Origin: Psychrobacter vallis
GTDB taxonomy: Bacteria; Pseudomonadota; Gammaproteobacteria; Pseudomonadales; Moraxellaceae
DNA: 64,000 nt
Direction of reading: 5' to 3'
Assembly (NCBI RefSeq): GCF_904846715.1
Contig: NZ_CAJHBU010000014.1
Span: forward strand, 20,974-84,973
Below are positions 17,784 through 27,028 of this stretch, in pieces (the first letter of the stretch is position 1; each line of letters begins with the position of its first letter). The notes beneath the pieces are model-generated. The model was given only the letters and a program-made list of their open reading frames with translations. It did no database searches and was not told where the DNA came from. The position numbers were made by a program, and so were the translations under genes.

Positions 17784-19028
17784 TTACCCCACCACCAACC
17801 GCATCAGTTGGGTACTGATATAACCGCCAAACGTCCCCACCGCATAACCCAAAATTCCCAAAAATACGCCTACTGGCGCAAGCGACGGATGAAATGCCGT
17901 CGCAACAATTGGGGCTGATGATGCGCCGCCCGTATTGGCATTAGAGCCAACTGCCAAAAAGAAAAATGGCGCACGGATGAGTCTAGCGACAGCAAAAATG
18001 ATGATGACATGGATACTCATCCATAAGAAGCCGATTAGCAATAATCGCCACTGTGAGACAATACCAGCCAAATTGATCTGCATACCGATGGCCGCAATCA
18101 ATACAAATATAAACACCGTACCAATTTTAGAAGCGCCCGCATGATCGAGCCTGCGGACTTTGGTAAATGAGAACCCAACACCAATTAAGGTGATAATGAC
18201 CACCATCCAAAAAAACGCACTGGCAAAGCTGTATTGTACTGCCCATTTATACGGTGCAAAAAATCCTGCAATTTGCTCGCCTAGAAAGTGTGCAACACCT
18301 ACCATGGCAAAGCACAACCCAAACATCACCATCAAATCATTTAAGGTGGCAGGACGAGCATGGTCACGCTCATAACTCTCGACCGCTTTAACAACTTTAT
18401 CGATGCTACTGGTATCTGCCTTTAGGAAGCGGTCTATTTTATCGCTGTGTTTGGCCATAACCAAGATTGCTAGTAACCACAGTGAGGCGTTGGTGGTATC
18501 CACCAAAATCATCATTCCAAATAAGTCATCGCTGACCCCGAACAACTCCTTCATTGCTGCTTGGTTGGCCGCGCCGCCGATCCAACTCCCCGCCACCGCC
18601 GAAAACCCGCGCCATAACGTATCATCGGTAAACATCGAAGGCGACACCCACTTAGCGATTCCCAAGCTTATTGGACCGCTGATGATAATGGCGATACTTG
18701 CCGCAAAAAACATGGCAATCGCTTTCCAGCCTAAGCCCAGTATCTTAGGAACATCCATCGATAAAGTCATCAATAGCAAACTTGCTGGCAATAAATAGGT
18801 TGCGGTAAAGCCATAAATTTGTGAGCCAACGCCATCGGCGAACACCCCTAAACTATTGAGCGTCGCTGGTATAAAGCAGCACAGCACAATACCCGGTAAT
18901 ACTGCATAAAATCGTTGCCAGAACTTACTGGGCAACCCTTGGGTATAAAAAACCAAACCGATGATGGCCATAATAATACCAAACGCTAATGGTAGACTAT
19001 CAATGGCTAAATGTGAGGCAACAGGCAT
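17784..19028 (-). CDS. DUF819 family membrane protein (YjcL-like)
   Basis: A 414-residue polytopic inner-membrane protein. The frame opens at a TTG at 19031, but the ATG at 19028 with GGAG seven bases upstream is the better start. About ten to twelve hydrophobic helices run along the length, with a cytosolic loop near residues 200-235 (KHSDKIDRFLKADTSSIDK). The glycine/alanine-rich segments SWIGGAANQAAMKELFGV and GSNANTGGASSAPIVA are typical of DUF819 and resemble the discontinuous helices of secondary transporters. The substrate is unknown. It has no co-directional close partner and is flanked on both sides by strong terminators. Confidence 0.88.
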   Translation of the reverse strand: MPVASHLAIDSLPLAFGIIMAIIGLVFYTQGLPSKFWQRFYAVLPGIVLCCFIPATLNSLGVFADGVGSQIYGFTATYLLPASLLLMTLSMDVPKILGLGWKAIAMFFAASIAIIISGPISLGIAKWVSPSMFTDDTLWRGFSAVAGSWIGGAANQAAMKELFGVSDDLFGMMILVDTTNASLWLLAILVMAKHSDKIDRFLKADTSSIDKVVKAVESYERDHARPATLNDLMVMFGLCFAMVGVAHFLGEQIAGFFAPYKWAVQYSFASAFFWMVVIITLIGVGFSFTKVRRLDHAGASKIGTVFIFVLIAAIGMQINLAGIVSQWRLLLIGFLWMSIHVIIIFAVARLIRAPFFFLAVGSNANTGGASSAPIVATAFHPSLAPVGVFLGILGYAVGTFGGYISTQLMRLVVG

Positions 19029-19151
19029 CAAGGCGCTCCAAGAGATACAACTGGCAAAAGTGGATCAGTATAGACAAGGCGAAAAAGACGTGCAAGCCAC
19101 TATCTTGTACTCGCCACTCAAGACAGCCATGCATATAAAGCAAGCAAACGC

Positions 19152-19184
19152 AAAAAAGCCAGATAACAAGTATCTGGCTTTTTT
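19152..19184. terminator. Strong intrinsic terminator
   Basis: Stem AAAAAAGCCAGATA / TATCTGGCTTTTTT with a 5-base loop, perfect over 14 bp. On the minus strand it lies after the helicase gene and before the DUF819 gene, so it most likely ends the helicase transcript. Confidence 0.85.
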
Positions 19185-19240
19185 GTACTAGGTTATATAG
19201 TTAGATCAAAAACTTCAATCAACCATTAACAATAGTGTTA

Positions 19241-20911
19241 TTACGAATTATTACCACGGTTGCCGCCGTTCGGACGACCTTGACCACGGCTGTCAGAACG
19301 ACTTGCCGGACGACCTTGGCTGCCACTTGGACGACCACGACCAGTTGCTGCACGCTCACCACGTGGAACGCCAGTGCTATCGCCACGGCTTGGGCCGCCA
19401 GTACGCTTGCCTTGATACGGCTTGCCACCTGAACGCTCATTTGGTTTGCCTGACGCGTCACGTGGCTTACCTTGATAACCGCTGTCATTGCTGGCGCGTT
19501 GACCAGTAGGTGCGCTGTCGCTTGAACGACCACGAGCATTAGCGGGATTACCTTGATAGCCACCGCTTGAGCGACCACGGCCTTGACCATTGCCGCCGCC
19601 ACTTGAGCGACCACGACCACGGCCACGACCATTACCTTTGTTTTCGCTAGGTACATAAGTCTTCTTAGGCTCCATGCCTTCGATGATACATACTTCCATT
19701 TTGCGATCTAAATAACGGTTGATAGCGTTTAGCTGTGGACGATCATCCATGCTACATAAGCTGATAGCGATACCAGTACGACCAGCACGACCACAACGAC
19801 CGATACGATGGACGTAATCTTCTGTTTGACGCGGTAAGTCATAGTTAATGACGTGCGAGATGGCTGGTATGTCTAAACCACGAGCGGCAACATCCGTTGC
19901 TACTAGGATTTTAACTTTGCCATTACGCAAGTCCTGAACGATGCGGTTACGCTTGCTTTGTGGCAAATCACCATGTAGGAAGCTGGCTTTATGACCGGCT
20001 TCTTGTAGCTGTTTGGCCAGTTTTTCAGTACTGCGTTTGGTAGCAGCAAAGATAATGATCTGTTCCATATCTTGCTGGCAAACGATTTTGTCAAGCAATC
20101 TGTTTTTGTGATCAAAATCATCACAGTAATACACTTTTTCTTCGATGTGTGCAGATTCTACTTTGATCGATACACGCTCAGGGTTCTTGGTGAAGCTAGC
20201 AGCGATTTTACCTACTGGACCATCCCAAGTTGCTGAACACATAATCGTTTGACGATCAGTCGGTGCTGCGCGTAGGATGTCGCTGATATCGTCAGCAAAA
20301 CCCATGTCTAGCATACGGTCAGCTTCATCAAGTACCAACACTTCTAGGTTTGATAGGTCAACACGGCCTGCATTGATATGGTCAAGTAGACGACCAGGCG
20401 TTGCAACAATCACTTGAACGCCTTTTTTCAAAGCAGTGATCTGACCATTGTATGGCGCGCCGCCCACTAATGGCACACAAAATAGACCACGCATGTCTTT
20501 AGAGTAAGTACGGACACTGTCATGTACTTGCTGAGCAAGCTCACGCGTTGGCGTTAGGATAAGGGCTTTGGTTAGTTTATCAAAGCTAGTTGCACGGCTT
20601 AAGCGATCAAGTACTGGGATGACGAATGCCGCCGTTTTACCACTACCCGTTTGCGCTGACAATAAAAGGTCACGACCGGCTAGAGCAAAAGGAATGGCTT
20701 GTTCTTGAATAGGTGTTGGATTGGTATAGCCACTGCGATCAAGCGCAGTAAGAATTGGCTTAGCAATACCAAGATCAGTAAAGGTGACTTTGTTTTCTTC
20801 AGTGGCGTCAGTAGTAGCCGCTTGAGTGTCAGTGCTTGGAGTAGCGTTTGGTGTGTTGGTGCTTTCGATGATGCCGTTTTCAGCGGCGATTGCAGATAAG
20901 ATGTCAGTCAT
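19241..20911 (-). CDS. DEAD-box ATP-dependent RNA helicase with RG-rich tail
   Basis: A 556-residue DEAD-box helicase. In order: the Q motif (TFTDLGIAKPI and PTPIQEQAIPFA), motif I AQTGSGKTAAF, Ia PTRELAQQ, Ib TPGRLLDH, II VLDEADRMLDMGF, III SATWD (usually SAT), V ATDVAARGLDIP and VI HRIGRCGRAGRTG. After about residue 415 comes a 140-residue disordered tail rich in R, G and S (GRGRGRGRSSGGGNGQGRGR), of the kind that gives non-specific RNA binding. It resembles RhlE/CsdA-type helicases that remodel RNA in ribosome assembly and RNA decay, often induced by cold; the subgroup cannot be fixed from sequence alone. The start follows an AAGGAT site. A long non-coding stretch lies upstream. Confidence 0.92.
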   Translation of the reverse strand: MTDILSAIAAENGIIESTNTPNATPSTDTQAATTDATEENKVTFTDLGIAKPILTALDRSGYTNPTPIQEQAIPFALAGRDLLLSAQTGSGKTAAFVIPVLDRLSRATSFDKLTKALILTPTRELAQQVHDSVRTYSKDMRGLFCVPLVGGAPYNGQITALKKGVQVIVATPGRLLDHINAGRVDLSNLEVLVLDEADRMLDMGFADDISDILRAAPTDRQTIMCSATWDGPVGKIAASFTKNPERVSIKVESAHIEEKVYYCDDFDHKNRLLDKIVCQQDMEQIIIFAATKRSTEKLAKQLQEAGHKASFLHGDLPQSKRNRIVQDLRNGKVKILVATDVAARGLDIPAISHVINYDLPRQTEDYVHRIGRCGRAGRTGIAISLCSMDDRPQLNAINRYLDRKMEVCIIEGMEPKKTYVPSENKGNGRGRGRGRSSGGGNGQGRGRSSGGYQGNPANARGRSSDSAPTGQRASNDSGYQGKPRDASGKPNERSGGKPYQGKRTGGPSRGDSTGVPRGERAATGRGRPSGSQGRPASRSDSRGQGRPNGGNRGNNS

Positions 20912-21494
20912 AAGAATCCTTGGTAAGTATAAGCTGCTGTAAATTCAGCAAGCTTGATGCATACCACTGATAACCGTTCACCACGCTGCCTTTATTAAAG
21001 AACTATCGGACCACATAAAAGTGTCGATAATCAGAAGCCAAGCCAATTAAGCTTAGAGCCTCTACAATAAATGCGTTCGTGCTGTCTGACGTATTTTGGT
21101 GGTAGTGCCGAGTGTCTCATCCTTGATCGATATAAGCGCATTATTGATGCTTTGTCCAAAGCAAATAACCGCAAACAACAACCAATTTAGTCCAAATTTA
21201 TAGACTAACAGATAAGATATGAGTCAAAAATAACTGATATATTTATAAGGCGTTATTTAAGTACACAAAATCATCGGCAACAATTACTTATGGTCATCCT
21301 AGACCCAAAATCGCAGGCGATGTTATCAATCTCATAATTCACGAAAGCATAAGCTAACGTGGCGACGCAGTATAACACATTAAAAAATTATCTGTACCTA
21401 TTTTTTAAATTATTGTAGAAATTCGTTCGATATTATCAATCATGACCCGCTTAAATCAGTCATGCAACAAGTAATTCGTTGATTGCGTTAGCCG
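20912..21494. other. 583-bp non-coding region upstream of the RNA helicase
   Basis: No credible gene on either strand. Being upstream of a DEAD-box helicase of the cold-shock type, part may be a long 5' leader, but I see no decisive structure, promoter or repeat in it. Confidence 0.4.
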
Positions 21495-22583
21495 CTATGA
21501 CATTATTTTAACGTCAGTGACATAAGTGGGTAGCTGCCATGCCCCGCCTGCTTCAATCAGTCGACACAGTCCAGTGGTGCTTTCGTGACTTTTTTCAAAG
21601 CCGCTACCAGTCCATACCCAATCGACCTTACTTAAACAGTCACCAATACCGCGCCCTTTGAGAACTGAGGTTATTTTACCTTTATCGTAGCCAGTAGCAT
21701 CAGTTGTGACCAGCTTCGGCTTATAAGGCTTGCTATCATTAATGACCCACATACCTATGCCTGTGTTGTAAGCGCCTGTCCAACAATCATGCTGTACTAG
21801 CAGCTGCGAGCTATTTAGGCGGCTGACACGCCATGGCGATTTATCTGACAGATTTGGGCAGTCAATATCGACCTCTTTTATCGTATCTTTCATTAGTGTT
21901 GCCAACTGTGAGGCTCGCATACCAAACTTCTTGTTGGTATTGGAAACGGCTTTCGGGTTAGGCGCTACAAAGCGCAGGGTTGGCATAGATTTAGGCGACA
22001 GTACTCTACTATTAGGCTTGGTCGCGGCATCATTATGAATAAAGGCGCTTGATGTTCCTACTCGGCCTTGAGCATCGTCGGCCTTGAGCATAACGGCACT
22101 CGCGCCTTTGTCAGAAAGCTGCCAGCGCGAGTTACGCAGTACCAGTTCGATCTTGCTGGATTTAGTCAGAGCTTCTAATAGAGCGCTTACTTGCGTAGCG
22201 GTCAAATCAGCACTCCCCGCTGCGGCTGAAAAAGGTTTGATCTCGCCATAATTTCTATCGTTAATAAACAAAGAGATACGGTGACGATTGCCCAGTTGCA
22301 TTAAAGCCTTGGATGAACTTTCTTTGGCACCGCCAAGCTTTACTTTGCCATCGACAACAGCGTTTACGCCAGCGCGACGTACCAGCAATACCGATATAGG
22401 AAATTCGCTATTGTTTTCTGCTTGGTAGCCAGCTAGCCGGCAAGTACGAGTATTGTCACAGACGACCTGCCAGTCTTGACTGGTAAATTCAATCCCCGTG
22501 CTTGCCATACTTGCTGTGCTAAAGAAAGCGGTGCTTATAACCGCACATATGGATATAGGTAGTAGTATTTTATTTTTTATCAT
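21495..22583 (-). CDS. DUF1176 periplasmic protein
   Basis: The frame is open to 22772, but the ATG at 22583 gives a standard Sec signal peptide, MIKNKILLPISICAVISTAF, ending near STASMAS, so I take a 362-residue product. The upstream 63 codons look unlike a leader. The mature protein matches DUF1176 in layout: an N-terminal DWQVVCDNTRTCRLAGYQ block with a Cys pair, a middle part built like an invasion-associated beta domain, and a C-terminal half with further Cys residues (DIDCPNLSD, VQHDCWTGAYN, GDCLSKVDWVW, TGLCRLIEAGG) likely to form disulfides in the periplasm. The function of DUF1176 is not known. No operon partner is visible. Confidence 0.8.
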   Translation of the reverse strand: MIKNKILLPISICAVISTAFFSTASMASTGIEFTSQDWQVVCDNTRTCRLAGYQAENNSEFPISVLLVRRAGVNAVVDGKVKLGGAKESSSKALMQLGNRHRISLFINDRNYGEIKPFSAAAGSADLTATQVSALLEALTKSSKIELVLRNSRWQLSDKGASAVMLKADDAQGRVGTSSAFIHNDAATKPNSRVLSPKSMPTLRFVAPNPKAVSNTNKKFGMRASQLATLMKDTIKEVDIDCPNLSDKSPWRVSRLNSSQLLVQHDCWTGAYNTGIGMWVINDSKPYKPKLVTTDATGYDKGKITSVLKGRGIGDCLSKVDWVWTGSGFEKSHESTTGLCRLIEAGGAWQLPTYVTDVKIMS

Positions 22584-23017
22584 TAATAATAGCGTCTTTT
22601 TTATTTTTTTAATATTGATGTTTGAATACGTGCTGTAATACGATTCTGAGTAACTAGAAACATCTCTGCATTGACGCTCCTGACTGGTACTAACAGCAGG
22701 GTTAGAAAAATTTAGGTCGCCAGCGCTTGCCCTTAGTGCTAGGGTCATCAGCTTACTACTATCATTCTTCATAATCGTTACTCATCAATAGAAGAAGTAT
22801 AAACACCAGTCCATTAGGAGTAGTGCACCGCTATCTTAACGTACCAATGTTTCTATCTGTTATACTAATGTATTTTTATGTAAAAAAATCAAAGTATGTT
22901 GCTATTAGGTATAATCATATATGAGTATATACAAACAATAAAGTCAATAAAAAAGCTGATAAACGAATCGCTTATCAGCCTTATTGCTACTATAAATGCC
23001 TGTTATCCATTGAAAAA
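22584..23017. other. Intergenic region between GST and DUF1176 genes
   Basis: About 430 bp, AT-rich, with the GST terminator at its right end. The left 189 bp continue the open frame of the DUF1176 gene but carry no convincing start. Nothing else seen. Confidence 0.4.
22955..22979 (-). terminator. Terminator of the GST gene
   Basis: Stem GCTGATAA / TTATCAGC (22955-22962 with 22972-22979). Read on the minus strand it is followed by TTTTTTATT, just after the stop of the GST gene. Confidence 0.75.
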
Positions 23018-23872
23018 TTAGCCCATTGGTTGTAACGACAAGTCTACAGCACGTTTAATGGCAGGACGTTCGGCAATTTTCTGCGCCCAACGTTTTACAT
23101 GTTTATAGTCCTCTACTTGTAGAAACTCTGCGGCATCGTAGAGCTTGCCAAGTACCAGCTGCCCGTACCACGCCCAAATAATCATGTCAGCAATATTATA
23201 ATCTTCTTCCTTATCGCCACACATGTACTCACTGTTTTTGAGATGAGTATCCAGCACATCAAGCTGTCGTTTGGTTTCCATTGTATAGCGGTTGATTGGA
23301 TACTCAAGTGGTTCAGGTGCATACGCGTAAAAATGTCCAAAACCGCCGCCTAAAAAGGGCGCGCTGCCCATTTGCCACATGACCCAAGACAGACAGTCGG
23401 CCCGAGCTTTGCCAGCCTCTAAAGGAATGAATTTACCAAACTTTTCTGCTAAATACATCAAGATTGCACCGGATTCAAAGACAGCAATAGGCTCGCCCCC
23501 TTCTTTATTAGAATGATCGACCAACGCTGGAATCTTTGAGTTAGGATTGATAGCCACAAACCCCGAACCAAACTGATCGCCTGCCGAGATATCGATTTTG
23601 TAAGCATCGTATTCAGCGCCTTTGATAACAAGCTCTGCCAATTCTTCTAGCAGCATATTGACCTTGACACCATTTGGTGTATTGAGCGAATACAGCTGTA
23701 GCGGAGCATCTCCTACTGATAGTGTTTTATCATGACGCGCACCAGCTGTCGGGCGATTAATGCTAGCAAACTTACCACCGTTGTCTTTGTCCTGCACCCA
23801 AACCTTTGGTGGTACATATTTATCATTTTGGCCATCGGCATGGTTGCTAGATTTAGTATTGTCCTGACTCAT
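23018..23872 (-). CDS. yghU: YghU-type glutathione S-transferase (disulfide-bond reductase)
   Basis: A 284-residue protein closely following E. coli YghU. Recognisable blocks are GGKFASINRPTAGARHDKTL at the N-terminus, LQLYSLNTPNGVKVNMLLEE (thioredoxin-fold glutathione site with TPNG), NPNSKIPALVDHSN, FESGAILMYLAEKFG, APFLGGGFGHFYAYAPEPLE and the C-terminal helical domain ending KIAERPAIKRAVDLSLQP. YghU-type enzymes bind two glutathiones and reduce disulfides and organic hydroperoxides in the cytoplasm. The start follows a GAGGAT site. It is monocistronic with its own terminator and divergent from the MdtD-like exporter. Confidence 0.9.
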   Translation of the reverse strand: MSQDNTKSSNHADGQNDKYVPPKVWVQDKDNGGKFASINRPTAGARHDKTLSVGDAPLQLYSLNTPNGVKVNMLLEELAELVIKGAEYDAYKIDISAGDQFGSGFVAINPNSKIPALVDHSNKEGGEPIAVFESGAILMYLAEKFGKFIPLEAGKARADCLSWVMWQMGSAPFLGGGFGHFYAYAPEPLEYPINRYTMETKRQLDVLDTHLKNSEYMCGDKEEDYNIADMIIWAWYGQLVLGKLYDAAEFLQVEDYKHVKRWAQKIAERPAIKRAVDLSLQPMG

Positions 23873-24176
23873 AACATATCCTCAGTTGGTGTTTTTGGTG
23901 TTATTAATACTTCTGCTAACGTTATTTACCTATGTTTTTTTCTTAAGCCGTTAGCGAAAGTCCACTATAGCGAGAACCAACCCCTACATTAAAGTCCTCT
24001 CTTGTAATCAGTGTGATTGTCTATTTGCTTGTGGTTTTATAACATTGTTCCAGAGTTGTTACCTTGCGTCACTTTTATTATGATTCAGTCTTTCTTATAC
24101 TAGTCCGCTTATATAACGATTGGATCGTAAATGTACTATTTATTTTATTTACGATGCCATATCTAATGAGATTGAG
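23873..24176. other. Divergent promoter region between yghU and the MFS exporter
   Basis: About 300 bp between divergent genes. TATACT near 24099 is a plausible -10 box for the exporter, but no -35 at good spacing is evident. The first 19 codons of the exporter's open frame (from a TTG at 24120) fall here and are probably not translated. Confidence 0.35.
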
Positions 24177-25553
24177 ATGGTAACGCTAACCCCAACACAA
24201 GAAAAATACCTGCCCTATGTCCTAGCGGTAGCGCTATTCATGCAGATCCTAGATGCCACCATTTTAAATACGTCATTACCGCAAATGGCACAAGCGCTGG
24301 GTGAGTCGCCCTTAAAGATGCAGTGGGCGGTGATCAGTTATGCGTTGACCTTGGCTATTTTTATTCCTATTAGTGGGTTTTTAGCCGATAAATATGGCAC
24401 TCGTCGAGTGTTTTTATCAGCAATCATCATCTTCTGTATTGGCTCGCTACTATGCGCCGCCTCCCCTACGTTAGATTTTTTGATTGGTTCGCGCATCATT
24501 CAAGGTATTGGCGGTGCCATGATGACCCCCGTTGCCCGTTTAATATTGGTCAAGTCTTATCCACGCAATAAGCTATTGACGGTGATGAATTTTGCGGTTA
24601 TTCCCGCATTGGTTGCACCGCTGGTAGGGCCTGTTTTGGGTGGTTACATCGTACAATACACCAGCTGGCATTGGATATTTTTGATTAATATACCAATGGG
24701 GTTGGTCGGCTTTATCTTGGGCAAAAAGCTCGTACCCGCTTTATTTGAGGATACCAGACGTCTCGATTGGATGGGTTTTTTGTTGTTTGCGGCAGCGGCT
24801 TGTGGATTTACTATGGCCGTTGAATTTGGGTCGCAGACAGGTCGTGGATTTTATGGGTTATTGCTGGGTTTGGGCGCGAGTATATTGATTGGTGCTTACG
24901 TCTGGCATGCCAAGCGGCGAGCTATGCCGTTATTTCCCCTGAGTTTGTTTGATATTCGCACCTTTCGTGTTGGTATTACTGGCAATCTATTCACGCGCCT
25001 CGGTATCAGCGCCGTGCCATTTTTATTGCCGCTATTATTACAAGTGGTATTTGAGTATTCACCTTCGCAAGCTGGCTGGCTACTTGCGCCCATTGCGGTG
25101 GGCGCCATTGGGGTTAAGCCATTTGTCAGTAAAATCATTCAACGCTTTAGCTACCGCAAAGTTCTGGTCTACAATACCTTATTTATGGGATCGCTTATCC
25201 TTGTCTTGACGCAGTTCAATGATGCCTCACAATGGCTTTGGTTTATACCTATTCTGACGGTGATGGGCGCCTGTAACTCCATGCAGTTTAGTGCAATGAA
25301 CACAATTACTATCGGTGATTTAGAAGGCGCGCAGACCAGTAGCGGCAACAGCTTGATGGCAGTCAATCAACAGCTGGCTATTAGCTTTGGTATCGCTTTT
25401 GGTGCAGCGGTACTCAATATCTTACGTGAGCAGTTTGAAATGGACACCTTAATGGCATTCCATATCACTTATTGGATAATGGGGGTTTTAACCATTCTTT
25501 CAGGATTGTACTTTTTGCGCCTAAAGCCTGAAGATGGCCGTGGTTTATATTAG
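24177..25553 (+). CDS. mdtD: MFS drug/metabolite exporter, DHA2 family, MdtD-like
   Basis: A 458-residue transporter starting at the ATG at 24177 (MVTLTPTQEKYLPYVLAVAL). It has the 14-helix DHA2 layout. The family motifs are LDATILNTSLPQMAQALGES in helix 1, the loop 2-3 motif GFLADKYGTRRVFLSAI, and the motif C-like GPVLGGYIVQ in helix 5, typical of proton-drug antiporters. The overall match to E. coli MdtD is strong along the whole length, including ASWHWIFLINIP-like and MNTITIGDL-like blocks. It should export a small molecule using the proton gradient; the substrate is unknown, and MdtD itself has been linked to citrate and iron handling. The ferritin genes just beyond are on the other strand. 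Confidence 0.88.
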   Translation: MVTLTPTQEKYLPYVLAVALFMQILDATILNTSLPQMAQALGESPLKMQWAVISYALTLAIFIPISGFLADKYGTRRVFLSAIIIFCIGSLLCAASPTLDFLIGSRIIQGIGGAMMTPVARLILVKSYPRNKLLTVMNFAVIPALVAPLVGPVLGGYIVQYTSWHWIFLINIPMGLVGFILGKKLVPALFEDTRRLDWMGFLLFAAAACGFTMAVEFGSQTGRGFYGLLLGLGASILIGAYVWHAKRRAMPLFPLSLFDIRTFRVGITGNLFTRLGISAVPFLLPLLLQVVFEYSPSQAGWLLAPIAVGAIGVKPFVSKIIQRFSYRKVLVYNTLFMGSLILVLTQFNDASQWLWFIPILTVMGACNSMQFSAMNTITIGDLEGAQTSSGNSLMAVNQQLAISFGIAFGAAVLNILREQFEMDTLMAFHITYWIMGVLTILSGLYFLRLKPEDGRGLY

Positions 25554-25563
25554 ACACAAAAAA

Positions 25564-25601
25564 GCCAGCGGGTAATTGATATTTATCAAACACACGCTGG
25601 C
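25564..25601. terminator. Bidirectional terminator between mdtD and bacterioferritin
   Basis: Stem GCCAGCG / CGCTGGC (25564-25570 with 25595-25601). On the minus strand it is followed by TTTTTTGTG, so it best serves the bacterioferritin operon; it may also end mdtD. Confidence 0.7.
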
Positions 25602-25644
25602 AAGTTTGAACGGCTGAGCTGCTCATTCCGTACGCAGAAATGAC

Positions 25645-26127
25645 TTAAGGCGTATCGTCGTCATTAATTTTCGATTGGATATATCGTTCCACTCCAATAC
25701 TTTCAATCAAGTCTTCCTGCGTCTCTAACCAATCTTGATACTCTTCATTGCCGTCTTTTAAAGTAACCAGTAGTTGACGAGAGACATAGTCAGCCTGCGT
25801 CTCACATAAGGTGATAGCGTCCGTAATAATAGCAAATTTTTGTTTTTCTAATCGCAAATTACAGTCAATCATTTCTGGTACGTCTTCACCTACCAGCACT
25901 TTACCCAATTCTTGTAAGTTTGGCAGACCACCCAATAACAAGATACGCGCAATCAGCTCATCTGACCACTTCATCTCGGCGATAGACTGTTTGTACAACG
26001 AGTCATTAAGCGCTTCTAATCCCCAATGACGGGCAATACGCGCATGTAAAAAATACTGATTAATGGCAATTAGTGACTGTCCAAGCACTTTATTTAAAGC
26101 GCGAATGACCTCTTTATTTCCTTTCAT
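25645..26127 (-). CDS. bfr: Bacterioferritin, haem-binding subunit with lost ferroxidase site
   Basis: A 160-residue bacterioferritin from the ATG at 26127, which has a GGAGAG site; the frame is open 10 codons further. Numbering matches E. coli Bfr. Met52, the haem ligand, is present (EMKW, E51-M52). Of the di-iron ligands, E51 and E94 remain, but E18 is Ser, H54 is Trp, E127 is Asn and H130 is Tyr. It can therefore bind haem between subunits but should not oxidise iron. The neighbouring gene encodes the complementary subunit. Two-subunit bacterioferritins of this type are known in Neisseria and Pseudomonas. The two probably co-assemble into a 24-mer cage storing iron in the cytoplasm. Confidence 0.9.
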   Translation of the reverse strand: MKGNKEVIRALNKVLGQSLIAINQYFLHARIARHWGLEALNDSLYKQSIAEMKWSDELIARILLLGGLPNLQELGKVLVGEDVPEMIDCNLRLEKQKFAIITDAITLCETQADYVSRQLLVTLKDGNEEYQDWLETQEDLIESIGVERYIQSKINDDDTP

Positions 26128-26195
26128 TGTCTCTCTCCTTTTCTGTTTGCTATTCAAAATAAATATTGTCGTCGATCTTAATATCTACAAGGATA

Positions 26196-26684
26196 TTAAA
26201 CAAGATTGGGAGTGACTTCAGCCATTTGACTTTGTAAATAATTGGGCAAGCCTATCATGTTAATAAGGCGTAACTGTTGTTCGAGCCAATGTGCGTGATC
26301 TTCTTCGGTGTCTTTGAGCTGTTCAACCAGCATCTCACGTGTGACGTAATCGCGTTCTGCTTCACAAAGCGCAATACCGTCTTTTAGATGCTGCTGTACT
26401 TGATACTCTAAATCCAAATCAAGTTGCAGCATTTCAGGAACAGTGCTGCCAATATTAATGGCATCGACAGTCATTTTTGGCGTGCCACTCAGCATGAGAA
26501 TACGGCGGATAATCGCTTGGGCGTGCAAGGTCTCATCTGCCATCTCATGATGAATACGCTCATACAACTTGCCATAATGCCACTCAGCATACATTTCTGA
26601 GTGAATAAAATACTGGTCACGAGCCGCAAGCTCACCACCTAACAAGAAATTCAAATAATCAATGACTTTTTGGCTACCTATCAT
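26196..26684 (-). CDS. bfr: Bacterioferritin, ferroxidase subunit lacking the haem ligand
   Basis: A 162-residue bacterioferritin starting after a GGGGAG site. All di-iron ligands are intact: E18 ([11 protein letters not shown]), E51 and H54 (ADETLHAQ), the Glu in LDLEYQV, and E127 with H130 (TEEDHAHW). The haem-ligand position 52 is Thr, so it should not bind haem. It complements the haem-type subunit 68 bases downstream, with which it is probably co-transcribed. Together they should form a mixed 24-subunit ferritin in which this chain oxidises Fe(II) and the other holds haem for iron release through Bfd. A Fur-box-like palindrome lies about 225 bases upstream of its start. Confidence 0.9.
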   Translation of the reverse strand: MIGSQKVIDYLNFLLGGELAARDQYFIHSEMYAEWHYGKLYERIHHEMADETLHAQAIIRRILMLSGTPKMTVDAINIGSTVPEMLQLDLDLEYQVQQHLKDGIALCEAERDYVTREMLVEQLKDTEEDHAHWLEQQLRLINMIGLPNYLQSQMAEVTPNLV

Positions 26685-26720
26685 AACCCATACTCCCCTA
26701 TTTATATTTTACGGATATTA

Positions 26721-26759
26721 GGGCGTGTTCTCATTCTTGTTCAGATTGAGGACATGCCC
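26721..26759. repeat. Imperfect 16-bp palindrome
   Basis: GGGCGTGTTCTCATTC pairs with GATTGAGGACATGCCC at about 13 of 16 positions. A related string (GGCGCGTTCTCAATTCTGAA) occurs at 33571-33590 beside another repeat, so it may be a remnant of a dispersed element rather than a terminator. No T-run follows on either strand. Confidence 0.35.
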
Positions 26760-26909
26760 AAGTATATTCACAATAATTTATATAATAAAAGCATTATTGG
26801 TGAACTGATCCGTAAAAATCAGAATCAACAAAACGTCCTATAACGTTACAAAGATATAGTAACATATGGGTTCTGTAGAGCTTGTAATATTATGAACTAA
26901 GAATAAGAT

Positions 26910-26932
26910 GCTAATTGAGAATCATAATTAGC
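26910..26932. promoter_or_regulatory. Candidate Fur box upstream of the bacterioferritin operon
   Basis: The palindrome GCTAATT-n9-AATTAGC, with AGAATCAT in its centre, matches the 19-bp Fur consensus at about 12 positions. It lies about 225 bases upstream of the ferroxidase subunit gene. The match is moderate. Confidence 0.4.
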
Positions 26933-27028
26933 TCGCATGGCCGTCAGCGATTTTATAAAGCAGTTATACGCAGATAGATGCGTAATTATTTGAGTCATTA
27001 AAGATAGAGAGTACCTTAGCCCATTATG

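Larger units (their letters stand above)
26685..27028. other. Region between bfd and the ferroxidase bfr gene
   Basis: About 340 bp without a gene. It holds an imperfect palindrome at 26721-26759 and a Fur-box-like palindrome at 26910-26932, each listed separately. The rest is AT-rich with no other clear signal. Confidence 0.4.

Noticed and set aside
18961..19191. Possible small plus-strand gene between DUF819 and the helicase
   Set aside because: It begins inside the DUF819 gene, has no ribosome site and runs through the helicase terminator.
19219..19656. Minus-strand open frame of 145 codons overlapping the helicase tail
   Set aside because: Val/Ala-rich product arising from another frame of the RG-rich repeats; no independent start or family match.
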